A DNA stretch of 64,000 bases from Nannochloropsis oceanica (Eukaryota; Sar; Eustigmatophyceae; Eustigmatales; Monodopsidaceae), in the NCBI GenBank assembly GCA_004519485.1, contig CP038107.1:1051091-1115090 (forward strand). The letters run 5' to 3'. Below, piece after piece: positions 21,256 to 34,372 of this stretch. Both the position numbers and the translations under genes were made by a program. Below the pieces are notes generated by a model. The model was not told the origin of the DNA. It did not search any database and saw only the letters and a program-made list of their open reading frames with translations. How positions within the stretch are numbered: position 1 is the first letter of the stretch; each line of letters begins with the position of its first letter.

Positions 21256-23569
21256 CTATAGCCCTTCCTTCCTCACCATCTGCATCCCTTCCTCCTCCCC
21301 TACCCCTGCTCCCTTCACATTCCTCTGTTTCAAATTCTCTGCATTCTTCTGTTTCTTCGTCGCCCCTTCTACCGCCGTCGCTCCAATGGGCAGCGACAGA
21401 AACCCACCCTCCTCCGGCCCTCTTATATTCTGCCCCTTCTCTAATGCTGGCGACAGCTGCCAGCCAAACTCGTAGGAGCCTAGCACGACAAATGTCCCCA
21501 CTGCCAGAGCCGAGAGAGGCAAGATGGGCGCCAACAGCATATCGCTCTCGGCCAAGGCACTGGCCAGCATGGGCGTGCACCCTCCCACGATTGCCCCCAG
21601 GTTATAGGCGACACTGGTGGTCAGGAAGCGGGAGGGGGAGTCGTTCAAAGATTCGCACACCCAGGCGTAGTAGTTTCCTGACACACCAAAGCCCATGACC
21701 AAGCCCACAAGCACCGCGTACAAGAAAGATAGCTCGACCTTACCGGGGCCCACGAGGAGAAGGAGACAGGTAGGGGCGAAGCAGGTGAGGGCGACACCGG
21801 CGATGTTCCACCGGAGGCGCTTGCTGGCGCCGCCAGAACTGTCACCGACGGCGCCCCAGATGGGATTGCCGACGATAAAAACGGCCTGCGCCACGCAGGT
21901 CACACTGAAGGCCTTTTGCGCCCGAATGGGGTTGGGGGCGAGCTCGGCCAAGTAGGTCCCGAGCCAGACGAAGTGGAAGTAGAAGAGGGCATTGTTGAGG
22001 GCGGCTAGACACACGACCCGGAGGAAACGAGGCTTGTCCCCCGAGGCCGCCTCCCGGACAATGCTACAAAACGACTTGGTGTGCTGTGGGTGCTGCTGCT
22101 GCCGGTGTGAGTGCGTGGTGGCCTTTCCTCCCTCCAGACCTCTCTCCTCCTCCCCCTCCTCCTCCCCCATAGCCGCGTGGTGGTACTCGGCGATCAGCTC
22201 TTCTTCGACCGCCGCCGGGGTCTCCATCAACTCCACCATAACTCGATGTTCCTCCCCTCCCCCTCCCCCTCCCTCCTTCAAGGCCCCCGTCTGGGTCCTG
22301 AGGAAGATGCCCACAAAACCTAGCACCGAGCCCGTCAAGAAAGGAATACGCCAGCCCCAGCTCATCAATTGCTCATCTGTCATAGCCTGTCGCATGATTA
22401 CACTCACCAGCGACCCCAAGAGATTGCCCAAGCTACCGAACACTGCCACCAGGCCGCAGAAAAACCCTCGATGCTCCGCGGGAGAATTGTCCGACGTGTG
22501 CAGCAAGGCTCCGATCAGCTCTCCGCCCACCGACAAGCCCTGCAAGAGTCGGCAGGCGGTGAGCATGAGGGGAGCGGCAATCCCGACTTTCGCGTAGGTA
22601 GGGAGGCAGCCGGTCACGACAGTTGGGATGGTCATTAAAGCAATGGACCACTTGAGGGCGGCAGCAGTGCCGTACTTGTCGCCCACGGCACCCAAGACGA
22701 TGGAGCCGAGGGGCCGCATGAGGAAGCCGCCCGCGAAGACGGTGAAGGTCTTGACGGCGCGCATGGCCGGGTTGCCTGAATGCGGAGTGAGGAAGGGAAG
22801 GAGGGCGGTAGGGAGTTAAGGCTCTTGAGATCGCGCTCACAAGTTTTCATCCTTGGCTCTAGTGCTGTTTAATCTATGCTGTTACCATATCCATCGTATA
22901 CTCTTTCATTTGCACGTCCAGAGGCAACGTACCTGCCGGGAAAAAAAGCTTGCCGATCTCGGGAGCGAAGAAAGCGTACACACTAAATGGGGGAAACGGT
23001 TCGGGGTAAGAAGGAAGGGAGGACAGGGAAAGGTGAGTTGAGAAAGGGAGAGAGCAAGTGTAGCAATCTGTGGAGTGACGAAAAAGAAAAGACCGAGAAC
23101 AACTACAGGACCATCCACTGTCTCACCCTCTAGTGAGACCAGTGATACAAGTATTACCTGAAATCGTAAAACTCGAGGACATTCCCCATGATGGCCGCCA
23201 GCAAGGCCAATGTATACCCATCGCTCCGCTTCTTGTTACTCGGACTGGACAAGGAAGAGGGCGTGCCGGTGCCGCTGCTGGCCAGGCTGTCAATGCTGTC
23301 AGTAGCCTACGGGAAGAAGAAAGAGAAGTGAGTGCAGGCATGTAAAGCATATTGTTCTCCCTAATTTCTCCTCCTTTCTCCGAATTTTTCGTGTACGCGA
23401 CAATATTCCTTACCCCGACATCAGTGATGCTGTCTGCCTCCCCGCAGCACCGCACCACAACCGTGGTCTTGCTACTACCGCTCTTGTTATGGGACGGGGA
23501 GAGGGCGATATCGACCAGCTTCTTGTTGCTACCGCTGCTGGTGGTGCTGCCTTTCGCGTCGGCTTCCAT
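21256..23569 (-). CDS. MFS transporter, metabolite:H+ symporter type (copy 2)
   Basis: Four exons on the minus strand: 23414-23569, 23158-23306, 22933-22982 and 21256-22775 (phases 0, 2, 1), giving 624 residues. The intron inside the codon for the Ser of YDF-S-VY lies at the same place as in the paralogue at 17748-20196; two further introns are extra. LALLAAIMGNVLEFYDF, GAVGDKYGT and LQGLSVGGE match copy 1 almost exactly, while the loop between helices 6 and 7 is only about 70 residues (283-353) and differs in sequence. The N-terminal region (residues 1-85) is Ser/Thr-rich. I chose Met at 23569 (MEADAKG); an upstream in-frame Met at 23716 is possible. Function as for copy 1: probable proton-coupled uptake of a small organic metabolite. 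Confidence 0.87.
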
Positions 23570-25115
23570 ATCTAGGAAAGGTCCTGCCAAGGCCGAGCGT
23601 GCTTTGTCTGGTAGGGTGTACGGTAGTAGGGAGACAGCACGTCCTGTCAGGGTAAACAGCACCCACTTTTGTGGGCTTTGCTTGCTTTGAGGACTGGCTG
23701 AGCCTAGAGTTGTCAAGAGTCAGAAAAGGCCTGCACGGCACGACTGCAACTGAGCAGAATCGCAGTTCAAGGTGTCTGTGGGTGTGGGTGCATGTACGAT
23801 GGCTGGGTGAGCACTTTGATGGGGCTTTGACAGGGTCGACTCGATTCGGACGCAGCGCGAGAGGAAGGGGAGAGTGACGGGCGAATCTCGCCAGGCCTTG
23901 CTATATTACAGCCACAATCCACGAAAAAAGGCAGGCCAAACAGAGCAATAGGTTGCATGTGTCTGTAATGTGTCGAGGGTTTTCACCCTTCCTGGTGACA
24001 GAGGTCCAGAATATTTGGTGGCATGTATGAACGAGCGGCGTCGAGGACGTTGTTCTGTGGGTGCAATATCGTCGGGCCGGGTGGATCGAGTCGCCGAGGG
24101 ATGCTCCCTAGGGCAAGTATTCATTCAGAATTGAAGGAAAGGTTTGTCTGCAAAAACTATTAAACGAATGGTCAAGGGGCAGTCGAAATCAAGAGAGGTG
24201 GAGGAAGGATCTGCATACGCTAAACTTTGGTCCACTGAAAAGGCCATGCGCAGGGCACTACAGTAATCAGGCATCTGGCCGGCCCATGCTCGTTCGCCAG
24301 CTTCAATCAAATACTGTCTCACTCCACCCTTCGTGCCTAGCACAGAGTTCATTTTGCTTATTGAAGACGATTAGGTAAGCATATCGTCTATAACATTCTA
24401 TGTGATCACCTAATAGAAAGGGCAGAAGCAAAACATGCTTATAAAAATGATACCTTGGAAAACCTCCCCTGCACCTCATAAAATCTATATCAAGTGTGAC
24501 AGCTTTCACACAATTACAAATCAACGTTCTTTCCTGGCTTATTTTTTCTTTTGGTGGTTGGCTGCTTCTCTACCAGCGACGCTCATCAAGATGAGAAGGC
24601 GGCGATATGCTATTCGTGCCCGTATCACCACTTCTTGTACACTCTTGGGGTGTGCATCTCATACCTGTGTGTGGCGTGTAAGCCTGTGCGGTTGCCAGTC
24701 CCTTCTGCACACATTTATCACTTCTCTCTCTACATCTAAAACTCTACCCCTCCTATCCTTCTTCTGTTGCAATCGTTGTCGTAGTCAAGGCGGGGTGAGG
24801 TGTTTGATAGCCGCTTCATCTCGTCATTTTCTCCACAACAGCAATATATTTATACACATCTCTCTTCTTCCATCTCATTCACCCTAGGGTTTTCATCTTT
24901 CTCTCATCTGCCCCCCTTCCTCCCTCCTCTTCCTCATCCTCTTCTTCTTCCTCCTCGTCACGCCAGTAGATCTCTCTCTCTATTTTCCTACAAGTACAGA
25001 AAACAAGAAATGCAAAGAAGGGGGTAGTGCTCATATTCCTCTATTCCATTAATTCACACTTAGTTGCATTATTTGGTTTCCTCGTCTCTTTCGTTTTTCT
25101 TAAACTTTTCACGTT
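23570..25115. other. Intergenic, no supported gene
   Basis: About 1.5 kb between the promoter side of MFS copy 2 and the 3' end of the phospholipase gene. A 75-residue minus-strand frame (24125-24352) has fair codon use but no domain and no neighbours of its own. CT-rich stretches occur near 24900-24960. This segment also separates genes with plain introns from genes with GGGA-rich introns. Confidence 0.5.
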
Positions 25116-28100
25116 TTAAACAGTCGCCCTTCGCGGGGAGGGAGGGCGAGTACGAGAGGAGGGAGGGGGTGGAGGGGGAGAAAGGGCCTTGCTGGAAGCA
25201 GCGGCAGCAGCAGCAGCCTTTTTGCTGACTTTCGTGTTCGTAGTAGGGGCGGACGGGGAGTAAGATGAAGAGGAGGCAGAGGAGGAGGAAGGTGAGGAGG
25301 AGGAGGAGGAGGAGGAGAGAGGGGGAGAGGAGGGAGAGGAGGAGAAGGCACGGAGGGAGCCCTTTGGAGGCGACAAGAGCTTGACAAGCTATAGAATAAA
25401 AAAGGATGGAAGGGGAGAAGAAGGGAGGGCGGGACGAGAAATGAGCCACGCGTGACCCGATATTTGCTTGACATATGTAAAGTGAAGTGACAGCGCGGCA
25501 ACCACATCCCTGCTTCCCCCCATTCCAGCCTCATTCCCTTATTTATATTTCGGTATCATGTAAACCCATACCTGATCGAGCCTCTCGCTGTTGCGCGGGT
25601 CGAGGAAGTACTCTTTGGCCTTCACCTTTAGGTAGGCCAACTTCTCCGGCCGAATCTGGATGAGGGAGGGAGGAAAGGGGGAGGAGATGTCGAGTAGCCT
25701 GTAGTACCCTCCACGATCTAGTCGAGTCGACGGGTGCTCCACACCACCCTCCCTCCCTCCCGTCCTACCTCGTCAATGGACATGTTCTCGATGTTGGGGT
25801 TGAAGCGGTAGTACCGATCTTGAGGGAGGAAGTCGGCCAGGGAGTCGTGCACGGCCTCCGTATTGGTGGCGCTGGGGGGATGGAGGGAAGGAGGGAGGGA
25901 TGGAGGGTAAGTGAGGAGGGGAAAAAAAGAGGGAGAGAGGACGGGAGGGAGGAGGGCCCCACCTATTGATCAGTTGGTTGAAGATAGGCGCCCACCCGAA
26001 ACCCTCCACGGGCTGTGACTCGAGCACGTTGCCCGTCCCGAAGGAGACGACGGCCTCGATGGGCACCTTGGGGTACAGGATCTTTGCAGGGAGGGAGGGA
26101 GGGATGGAGGGAGGGAGGGAGGGAGGGAGGGAGGGGAAGGCGAGGTGATTAGTGGAAATCCTCATTATGTGGGGAAGAGAGAGAAGGAGGGAGGAAGGGA
26201 GGGAGGGCGGGAGGGTGGGAGGGAGGGGGCGAAGGAGGGAAGGTACCTTGGCCTCGTGGATGGCGATGGCGGTGGGATTGTTGGCGAGGAGGGCGCCGTC
26301 GGAGTGGACCATGCCCCTCCTGACGAGGGGATAAAAGTAAGTGGGCGCGGCCGTGGTTGCCCGAATGGCCTCGCGGACCTGGGGGAAATAGGGAGGGAGG
26401 GAGGGAGGGAGGGAGGGAGGGAGGGAGGGAGGGAGGGAGGGAGGACAAGGGGATTTTGGTGAGCGGTCTTGCTGCTGGTGTAGGGATGGGGCACTGGGTT
26501 CGACAACAAAAAGAGGGAGGGAAGAAAGGCGGGAGGGAGGGCGGGAGGGAGGACTAGGCTTACTTTCGCCCGGAAATCTCCCTCGTATCTGCTCCGTTGG
26601 GCGCGTCGGTAGTTGTAATTACGCCACATGAATAGCTTGGCTGGGTTGCAGGAGAGGACGGAGGACAAGACGAAAAATTTGGGGGTGTTGAGACCCTGGG
26701 AGAAGGGCAGGGAGCGGGAGAGGGAGGGAGGAAGGGAGGGAAGGAGGGAGGAAAGGAGGGAGGGAGGGAGGGGGTTTGAGTGTACAGACAACGTGGCTGG
26801 GTTGCAGGAAAGTGTAATGTGTTCCTCTCCCCCTCCCTCGTTGTTCCTCTCCCCCTCCCTCCCTCCCTCCCTTTCCCCCTTCTTACCTGCGGCCCGCCCA
26901 TGGAGTCGATCAAGAGTGTCTCGCCGATCAAGACCTTGAGCACGTCCTCCCAAATGTTTTCGTTGTACTGAGCCGTGCGCAGGACCAGGTTGCTGAGGGA
27001 GGGAGGGAGGGAGGGGGCGATGGTATGAGTTAAGGTACTCCCCCATTTCCGTAGCTGCGGTCGCCAGAGGGTGAAAGAAGAAGGGAAAGAGGGACGGACG
27101 GAAGTCTAGGCAGAGATAGCGGGGGTGAAATGCGAACGCGATAGAGCGAGAAAAGGAGAGGGGGAGAGGGAGGGAGGGAAGGAGGGGAAAAGGAAAACCC
27201 CGCGTTTTTCTCACCTGTAGGCCAAGGGTGCCGGGCTTTTGTTGAAGACTTTTTTGATCAATTCGTCGTACAGCCGGCCGGCCTAGAGGGGGAGGGAGGG
27301 AGGGAAGAGGGGAGGGGGGAATATCAAGTAGAAGAGGAGGGAGAGGGAAAAGAGAGTAGGAGAGAGGGAGGGAGGGAAGGAGGGAGGGAAGGGCGTACCT
27401 CGGTGACCTTGGTTGCCTTGACGGCGAAGAGAGCGGCCAGAATCCCGCCCGTGGAGGTCCCGCACACAATGTCGAAGAGCTCGTGGACCTGAGAAGAAAT
27501 AGGGAGGGAAGGAGGGAGGGAAGGAGAGAAGGAGGGAAGGAGGGTTGGACGTAAGGGAGGGAAGGAATGGAAGAAGGGAGTGATGGCGATGGCGCACCTC
27601 TTTGCCGGTGGCCTCGATGAGATGGGAGAGGAGGGCGATGGTCATGACGCCGCGGGTGCCGCCGCCGTCCAGGGAGAGGATGCGAAGCCCCTTCTGACCG
27701 GGCTGCCGGGGCCGCCACTCGTGATAGCCTGAGAGAGGGAGGGAGGGAGGCAGGAAGGGAAGGAGGGACGGGGGGTAGTAAGAATGGGAAGGGGGATAGA
27801 AATAAATAGTTTTTGTCGCGGGGTGACCATTGGTCGAGAAGAGAGGAAAGGCGGAAGGAAGGGAGGGAGGGAGGGAGGGAGGGAGGGAGGGAGGACGTAC
27901 CAACGATTGTCAAGAGCTTGTGGATCGTGTGGTAGATGCTCAGACTACCCTCCTCATACACGCGCTCTCGGAGAATCTGCTGCAGGGCGGGGACAAGGCG
28001 GGCCTGGCCCTCGGTCTGGGGGGGGGGGGAGGAAGGGGAAGAGAAGCAGATGGTGAGTCTTTCTCGGCCAGTGCGTGCTCGAGGCCTGTACCTATCGTTC

Positions 28101-31100
28101 TGCACGAGAAAGAACCGCAGCGGTTGTTTTCTTCCCTGCCTCCTTCCGTCCTTCCCTCCTTCCCTACCTGCAGCACATCGATGGTGGTTTCCGAGGCTAG
28201 GCACATGGTGTAGAGGAGATGGATGGCCGCCCGCTGGGACCGAAATTCTTCGACTGAAGGGAACGAGCGGCCAAGGCCTGGAAGGAGGGAGGGACGGAAG
28301 GAGGGGGAGAGGGGGAGTGAGAGTGAGGGTTCACGAGAGGGAGAGATCGGCCAAGAGGGAAACAGACGAACGCATATATGAAGAGAGGGAGGGTGAGAGG
28401 GAGGGAGGAAAAGGACGTACCTGCGATGCGCGAGAGGCTGATGCCAAGCGGCTCCTCGATGAGCGAAAGGAGCATCTGTACCATCTCCGCCTCTACCTCC
28501 TTGTCGCCCGTCAGCGCCCGCATGACCGCCCCCCCCGGAGAGGTCTCTTCATCGCGGTCTGGTAGAGGGGCGGGAGGGAGGGAGGGAGGGAGGGAGGGAG
28601 GGAGGGAGGGAGGGAGGGAGGGATGGAGGGAGAGAGGGAGGGAGGGAGGGAGGGAGGGAGAGAGGGAGGGAAGAGAAAGTGGAAACATCCAGAATCAGCC
28701 GCTCGATCTTTACGGAGAGTTGCCGATGCGTCCCTCCTTCCTTCCCTTTCCCCCTCACCATTGTCGACGCCATCATTTGTCTTGTTCCAATTCTCCTCCT
28801 CCTCGCTCGCGTACGACGACCCTCCGCTGTCCTCGCCCGCGTCTGAAGAAGGGGAAGAAGACGAGGACGAGGATGAAGAGGCAGAGGAGGGAGCGGCGCC
28901 TGGCACGGGCTTCCGCCACTTCCGCAAGAGGCGACAGAGCGTCTCCAAGGCCTGTCAGGAGGGAAGGGAGGAGGGAGGGAGGGAGGGAGGGAGGGAGGGA
29001 AGGTCACTACAGCTGGTCCTACCGAGATGGAATGGATGACGTCTCGTTCGTCTTCCGCCTTCCTCCCTTCTCTCCCTCCCTCCCTCCCTCCCTCCCTCCC
29101 TCCCTGCCTGTGCGCGGAATGGACTAGGGGGGCTGTTCATGGCCAGACCCCGCAAAAGGAGCCGAGGCCCGCCCGCTTCTTCCACTACCACCCTGGGAGA
29201 AGGAGGGAGGGAGGGAGGGAGGGAGGGAGAGTGGGAGGGTCAATGACGCGTCAAAGCATTGCAAGGGGGAATGATTGGCTCCTTTCCTCCCTCCTTCCCT
29301 CCTCGCCCCCCTTCCTCCCTCCCTCCCTGCCGTACTGAAACTGCTTCCGGGTCTGCGCATGGGCCAAGAGCGCCACGGCCGACGAGGCCATGCCACGTTC
29401 CAGGGAGGCGAGGTGGGCTGGAGGGAGGAAGGGGAAGAAGGAGGAAGGGAAAGACGATAAGAACTTGATTCATTTGAGGAATACTTATGTCCTATCTTTC
29501 CTTCTCTCCCTCCCTTCCTCCCTTCCTCCCTTCCTCCCTCCCTCCCTCCCTCCCTCCCTCCCTCCCTCCCTCCCTCCCTCCAATCTGCTGCCTACCTGCA
29601 CTGCCGACCGCGACCCCTCCCTCCATCCCTTCCTCCCTCTCCCGCACCTCCCTGTATCGAGAGGAATCGAGGTAGGGCTCGTAGGATGACTGAGAGCCGG
29701 GGAAAGTTGTGCGGTACCAGCCCTGAGGGAGGGAGGGAGGGAGGGAGGGAGGGAGGGAGGGTGATGAGGAAGTGTGAGACCCTTTGCGGCTACAACCCTG
29801 GCCGATTCTTCTTTTCTTTCTGTCCCTCCCTCCCTCCCTCCCTACCTACCTACCTACCTACCTGCTCCCGCCCATCAAAGGCCATTTCTCGCGGCGACAG
29901 ATACGGAACGTCCTCCTCCTTCTTGCCCGAGGGAGGGGGGGATGGTGGAAGGGAGGAAGGGGTGGCTCGGGCCCTTCCCTCCCCCTGCTGCGGTGGGTTG
30001 ACCGTCGCTTCTGGTGTAGCTGATGGTGCCGAGGAGGAGGAGGAGGAAGAAGAAGAGGAGGTGGAAGGGAAGAAGAACGAGAAGACGCCCCACCCCCCAC
30101 CCCCCTTCCCCCCCTCCTTCCCCCCCGCCGCTGCCGCGATTGTCTCAATCTCCTTCTCGTCCACGGGAAGGGAGGGAGGAAGGGAGGGAGGGAGGGCCAA
30201 CTCTTCCTGCTGCTGCTCCTCCCCTCCCCCACCCCCAAACAGGCTCCCTACAAGTCCTCCCACGCTCCTTCCCACCCACACAAACACATTTCCTCGCCGC
30301 GCCTCCTCCTCTTCCTCCCTCCGTCTCTCCTCCTCTTCCTCTTCCTTCCGTCGTGCCCGCTCCCTTCTCGCAAAGACCATTCGCTCCAAAGCTTCTTCAG
30401 GCTCTTCCGGGTCGGAGGAAGCGCGGGAGGGCGGGGGGGAGGACGAGGAGGGGAGGGAGGTGGCGTTGGCGGGTTGGGAGGTGAAAATGCCGGTAAGGAC
30501 GACGCGAGCCTGGGAGGAAGGCGGGCGAGAGGGAGGGCGGTAGGGAGAGGGGGTGAAAGGAACAAGGACATGGGAATGATGATGAGGAGGAGGAAGGAAG
30601 AGGGACGCGCATTGACACCGAGAGGGAGAGGAAAGGGAAGGAAAGGAGGGAGGGAGGGAGGGAGGGAGGGAGGGAGGGAGGGGAGGGTGTTACCTGGTCA
30701 ACGCGTTCGGCGGCGGCAAGGAGAAAGGACGGGAAGAAGGAGTCTCGGTCCTTGACCATCCGGTACTGCGAGATGGCCGTGGGCGTGATGACGGGCAGGG
30801 CGCCCTGAAGGAGGGAGGGAGGGAGGGAGGGAGTGAGGGAGGGAAGGAGGGAGAGTGAGGATGGGAATGCCAAAAGCGGATGTTGAGGAATAACAAATGA
30901 TCAGATATGGGTGCATGTCCCTCCCTCCCTCCCTCCTTCCGTCCTCACCTCTTCGACCCCGTTCCCATCCGCCCCTCCCTCTATCCCTTCCTCCATCACC
31001 GCCGTGCCCCAGAGTAGGCGAGCGGTGAGGGAGGGATAGAGGGAGCGAACGGCCGGTGCCAGGCGAGGGAGGAGGCGGAGGTATGGAATGTATCTGGGGC

Positions 31101-33683
31101 GGGAGAGAGGGGAGGGAGGGAAGAAGAAAGCGGGGGAGATTGACATGCGCTGGTCTGTTGTTGATGGTTGTGGTTGTTGTCTTCCGTCTTCTTTCCTGTC
31201 CTTCAACCCTTTCTCCCTCCCTCCCTCTCGTCCGCCCGTTTTACCCGAGGACTCGCATCCCCGCCCGTGTGAGTCTGCCGGTGGTGGAGGAGGCCTGGGC
31301 AGCAGCAGCACGGCGGGCTCGTTGCTGGGTGTGGAGGGGGTGGGAGGGCGGGAGGGAGGAAGGGAGGAGGTTCTCCTGTGTGTGCCGATGGGGGGGGGGG
31401 AAGGACGAAGTGGAGAGGACGAATGAAATGTAGTGGGAGGAAGGGGGAGAGAGAGAGGAAGGGGACTAGGGAAGGCGACAGGAAGGGTCGGAAGGTGGGA
31501 GGTCGGGAGGTCGGGAGGGAGGGCGTACCTCTTTTTCCTCCTCGATGGCCGCCATGGGGGAGTACCGAAGGAGGAGCCAGATTAAGGGGCGGCCTGTCAT
31601 GCGCTGAGCCATGATTCTGGACGAGGATGGGAGGGAGAAAGAGAGAAGGAGGAAAGAGGGAAGGGAGTGAGGAACGAGTAAATGACTTATGAGTGCGATA
31701 GAAACACTCTTATCGAAACATCTGCCCCACCTCCCCTCCCTCCATCCCTCCCTCCCCCCTCCCTCCTTACTTCCCCCTGTCCCTCTTCCCGAGCTTCCTC
31801 AGCCTGAGCGGGCCGAGTTCAGGCGTCATACCGATGCCTCCGAAGGTCCGTGTCAGTGCCGCCTCCGTCTCGCCCTCCTTCAGGCCCAAGCCGCGCGCCA
31901 GAGAGTCCGGGTCGCGACTGGGGGCAAAGGGAGGGAGGGAGGGCGGGAGGGAGGGCGGGAGGGAGGGCGGGAGGGAGGGCGGGAGGGAGGAGGATTGTAA
32001 GTATGTACATGTATCTCTGGCTACAAATCTCCCTCCTTTTCTCCCTTGTCATCTCTGCCCCTACCTCTCATTTCTCCTCCTCCTCTTCCTCCACCTCCTC
32101 CCCCCTCCCTCCTCCCCTCGCTCCTCTCCTTCCTCCCCTCGGCCCAAGGGGAGGGAAGAAACCAAAAAGCGCCGTAGACGGTCCCGCTTCCGCTCGCGGG
32201 GAAGGATGGGGGCAAGGAGGGAGGAGGGGAGGGAGGGAGGGCGGGCTGCCTCGTCCTTGGTTAGCACGGCGGCGCCGTCAGAGAACGTTCGGGGAGGCCG
32301 GGAGGAGGGAGGGAGGGAGGACGGGGGGGAGGAGAGGGTGGGGACGGAGGGCATGATGCTGCCTCGCACCCCACCCACCCCTCTCTCCTCCTCCCTGGCC
32401 TTGCCCCCGATCGATCGGCCATAATGGGGAGGGACGGGGGGAGGGAGGGCAGCGTCGCTGCTGCTGCTGCTGCTGTTGCCGCGGGTGGCGAGGTGCCAGG
32501 CTCCGTCCACGACGGTCGAGACGCCGTCAAGGAAACCACGGCCTGAGGATAGGAGGGAGAGGGGGAGGGAGGGGAGGAGGGAGGGAAGGAAGTTTACGTG
32601 GAAGTGAGCGTACATGGAAGCATATGGGTGGAAGGGAGGAAAGGAGGGAGGGAAGGAGGGAGAGAGGGAGGGGGGGAAGGAGGGAGAGGGGGAGGAAATA
32701 ACAACGAACCTAGAGCGGTCGTCGAGCGCAGGGCACTTCCGAGCCAACTTCTGCCCCCTCCCTCCGCCCTTTCCTCATCCTTGTCCTCCACGGCAGAGGA
32801 TGGGGAAAGGAGGCGTACCTCCTCGTAAGACAATGCCGAGGAGGAGGAGAGGGAGGAGGGGGGGAGGGAGGGGGAGGAGGAGGGTTGTTGCGCTAAGGCT
32901 GAACGGGCGGCATCTACAGGGAGGGAGGGAGGGAGGGAGGGAGGAAAAGGAGGAGGATTCGCTAAGATTGACATGCCGAGGTAATGCGACGTATCTTTGT
33001 TTTTTGCCCTCCCTCCCTCCCTCCCTCCTCCCCCTGCATACGTACCCAGGCGCCAGCCCCGTTCCTCCATCTCTCTGGCCCGTGTCATCATCCCTGCCGC
33101 GGCTGCGGCTGCCACCGAGGCCGAGGAGGAGGAAGAGAGGGAGGCATAGGTGGAGGTGGGGAGGGAGGACGAGGAGGAGGAAGGGAGGGGGGGGGTCTGG
33201 GTGTCGGCGGCGGCCTTGTTGCGGCGGAGGAAGAAGCGGAGGGAGACGTCGAGGGCCACGTTGACGGACCATCTCTTTCCCTGCAAGAGGGAGGGAGGGA
33301 GGGAGGGAGAGAGAGATAGGGAGGTGAGAGAAGTGATCAAGTATGGCTGAGGGGAGGGAGGGAGGGAGGGAGGGAGGGAGGACGGTCTTACCTTGGCAGT
33401 GGCTGCTCGTTTTTCATACACTTCCACACCCTTGCCATCCCCCTCGTTCTCCGGGTCGGTCACCTGAGGAGAATCGAAGGGCGGGGGGGAGGGAGGGGTA
33501 GAAGGAAGAAGAGTAGAGGGTGAATACACGAAACCAATTGATTTCAAAATCTGCCATCATGGTCCCTTTCGTCCGTCCCTCCCTCCGTCCCTCCCTCCCT
33601 CACCTTCAGCCCTCGCTCCACCTGCTCGTCTTCCCATTCGGCCGTGGCCAGAGCTAGGCCAGCGGCCTCTGCCGCTTGTGAGA

Positions 33684-33725
<42 letters not shown>

Positions 33726-34337
33726 CGGGGAGAAGGCTCTGTGGGGAGGGAGAGAGAGAAAGGAGGGGAAGGAGGGAGGGAGGGAGGAGGGGAGGAACGT
33801 CACAAAAGACGCACACAAGAAAGGTTCGAGTCATGGCAAGGGAGGGAGAGAGGAAGGGAGGGACTGACAAAAGATGTCTGAAGCATACCTGCACTCCACT
33901 TGCCACTCCTCCCGCTGCCCCCGTGGCCAGCCCCCACAGGGCATCCACCAAACCCCATCCTCCCCCTCCCCCTCCCTCCCTCCCTCCCTCCTCCTTCTCG
34001 AGCCGTGACGTTGAAGAAGCAAGCCCAAGCTCCTCCTCACTACTACTACTACTGCTACCACTGCTACTGCCACTGCTGCTGCGGCTGCTGCGGGTAGTGG
34101 TGGTGGTGGTGGTGGTGGTGGGCCAGTTTTCATCCTCGCCTCGGGTAAGCGGAACCCCGTCGTCGTCAATAAAGACACTGGGTGCCGCGTGCACCGTGGC
34201 AGTACTCAAAGGCAAGGAAGGAGGAGGAGGAGGTGGTGATGATGCTGGGAGGGGAGGGACAGATGTGGAGGGAGTGTTGGAAGAGAATGGAGAGGTGACG
34301 ACATTCCAGAGCCAGCCGATGGGGCCTGGGCCGTCGC

Positions 34338-34372
<35 letters not shown>

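Noticed and set aside
24125-24352. 75-residue minus-strand frame
   Set aside because: Fair codon use but no domain, no splice context and no homologue I recognise; left as intergenic.
28569-28671. Regular short repeats that might suggest a CRISPR array
   Set aside because: Pure tetranucleotide repeat without spacers, inside a eukaryotic intron.
31600-32070. Splitting the phospholipase into two genes
   Set aside because: Exons on both sides keep reading phase, no start or stop context or UTR-like gap is seen, and the total coding length is an exact multiple of three.
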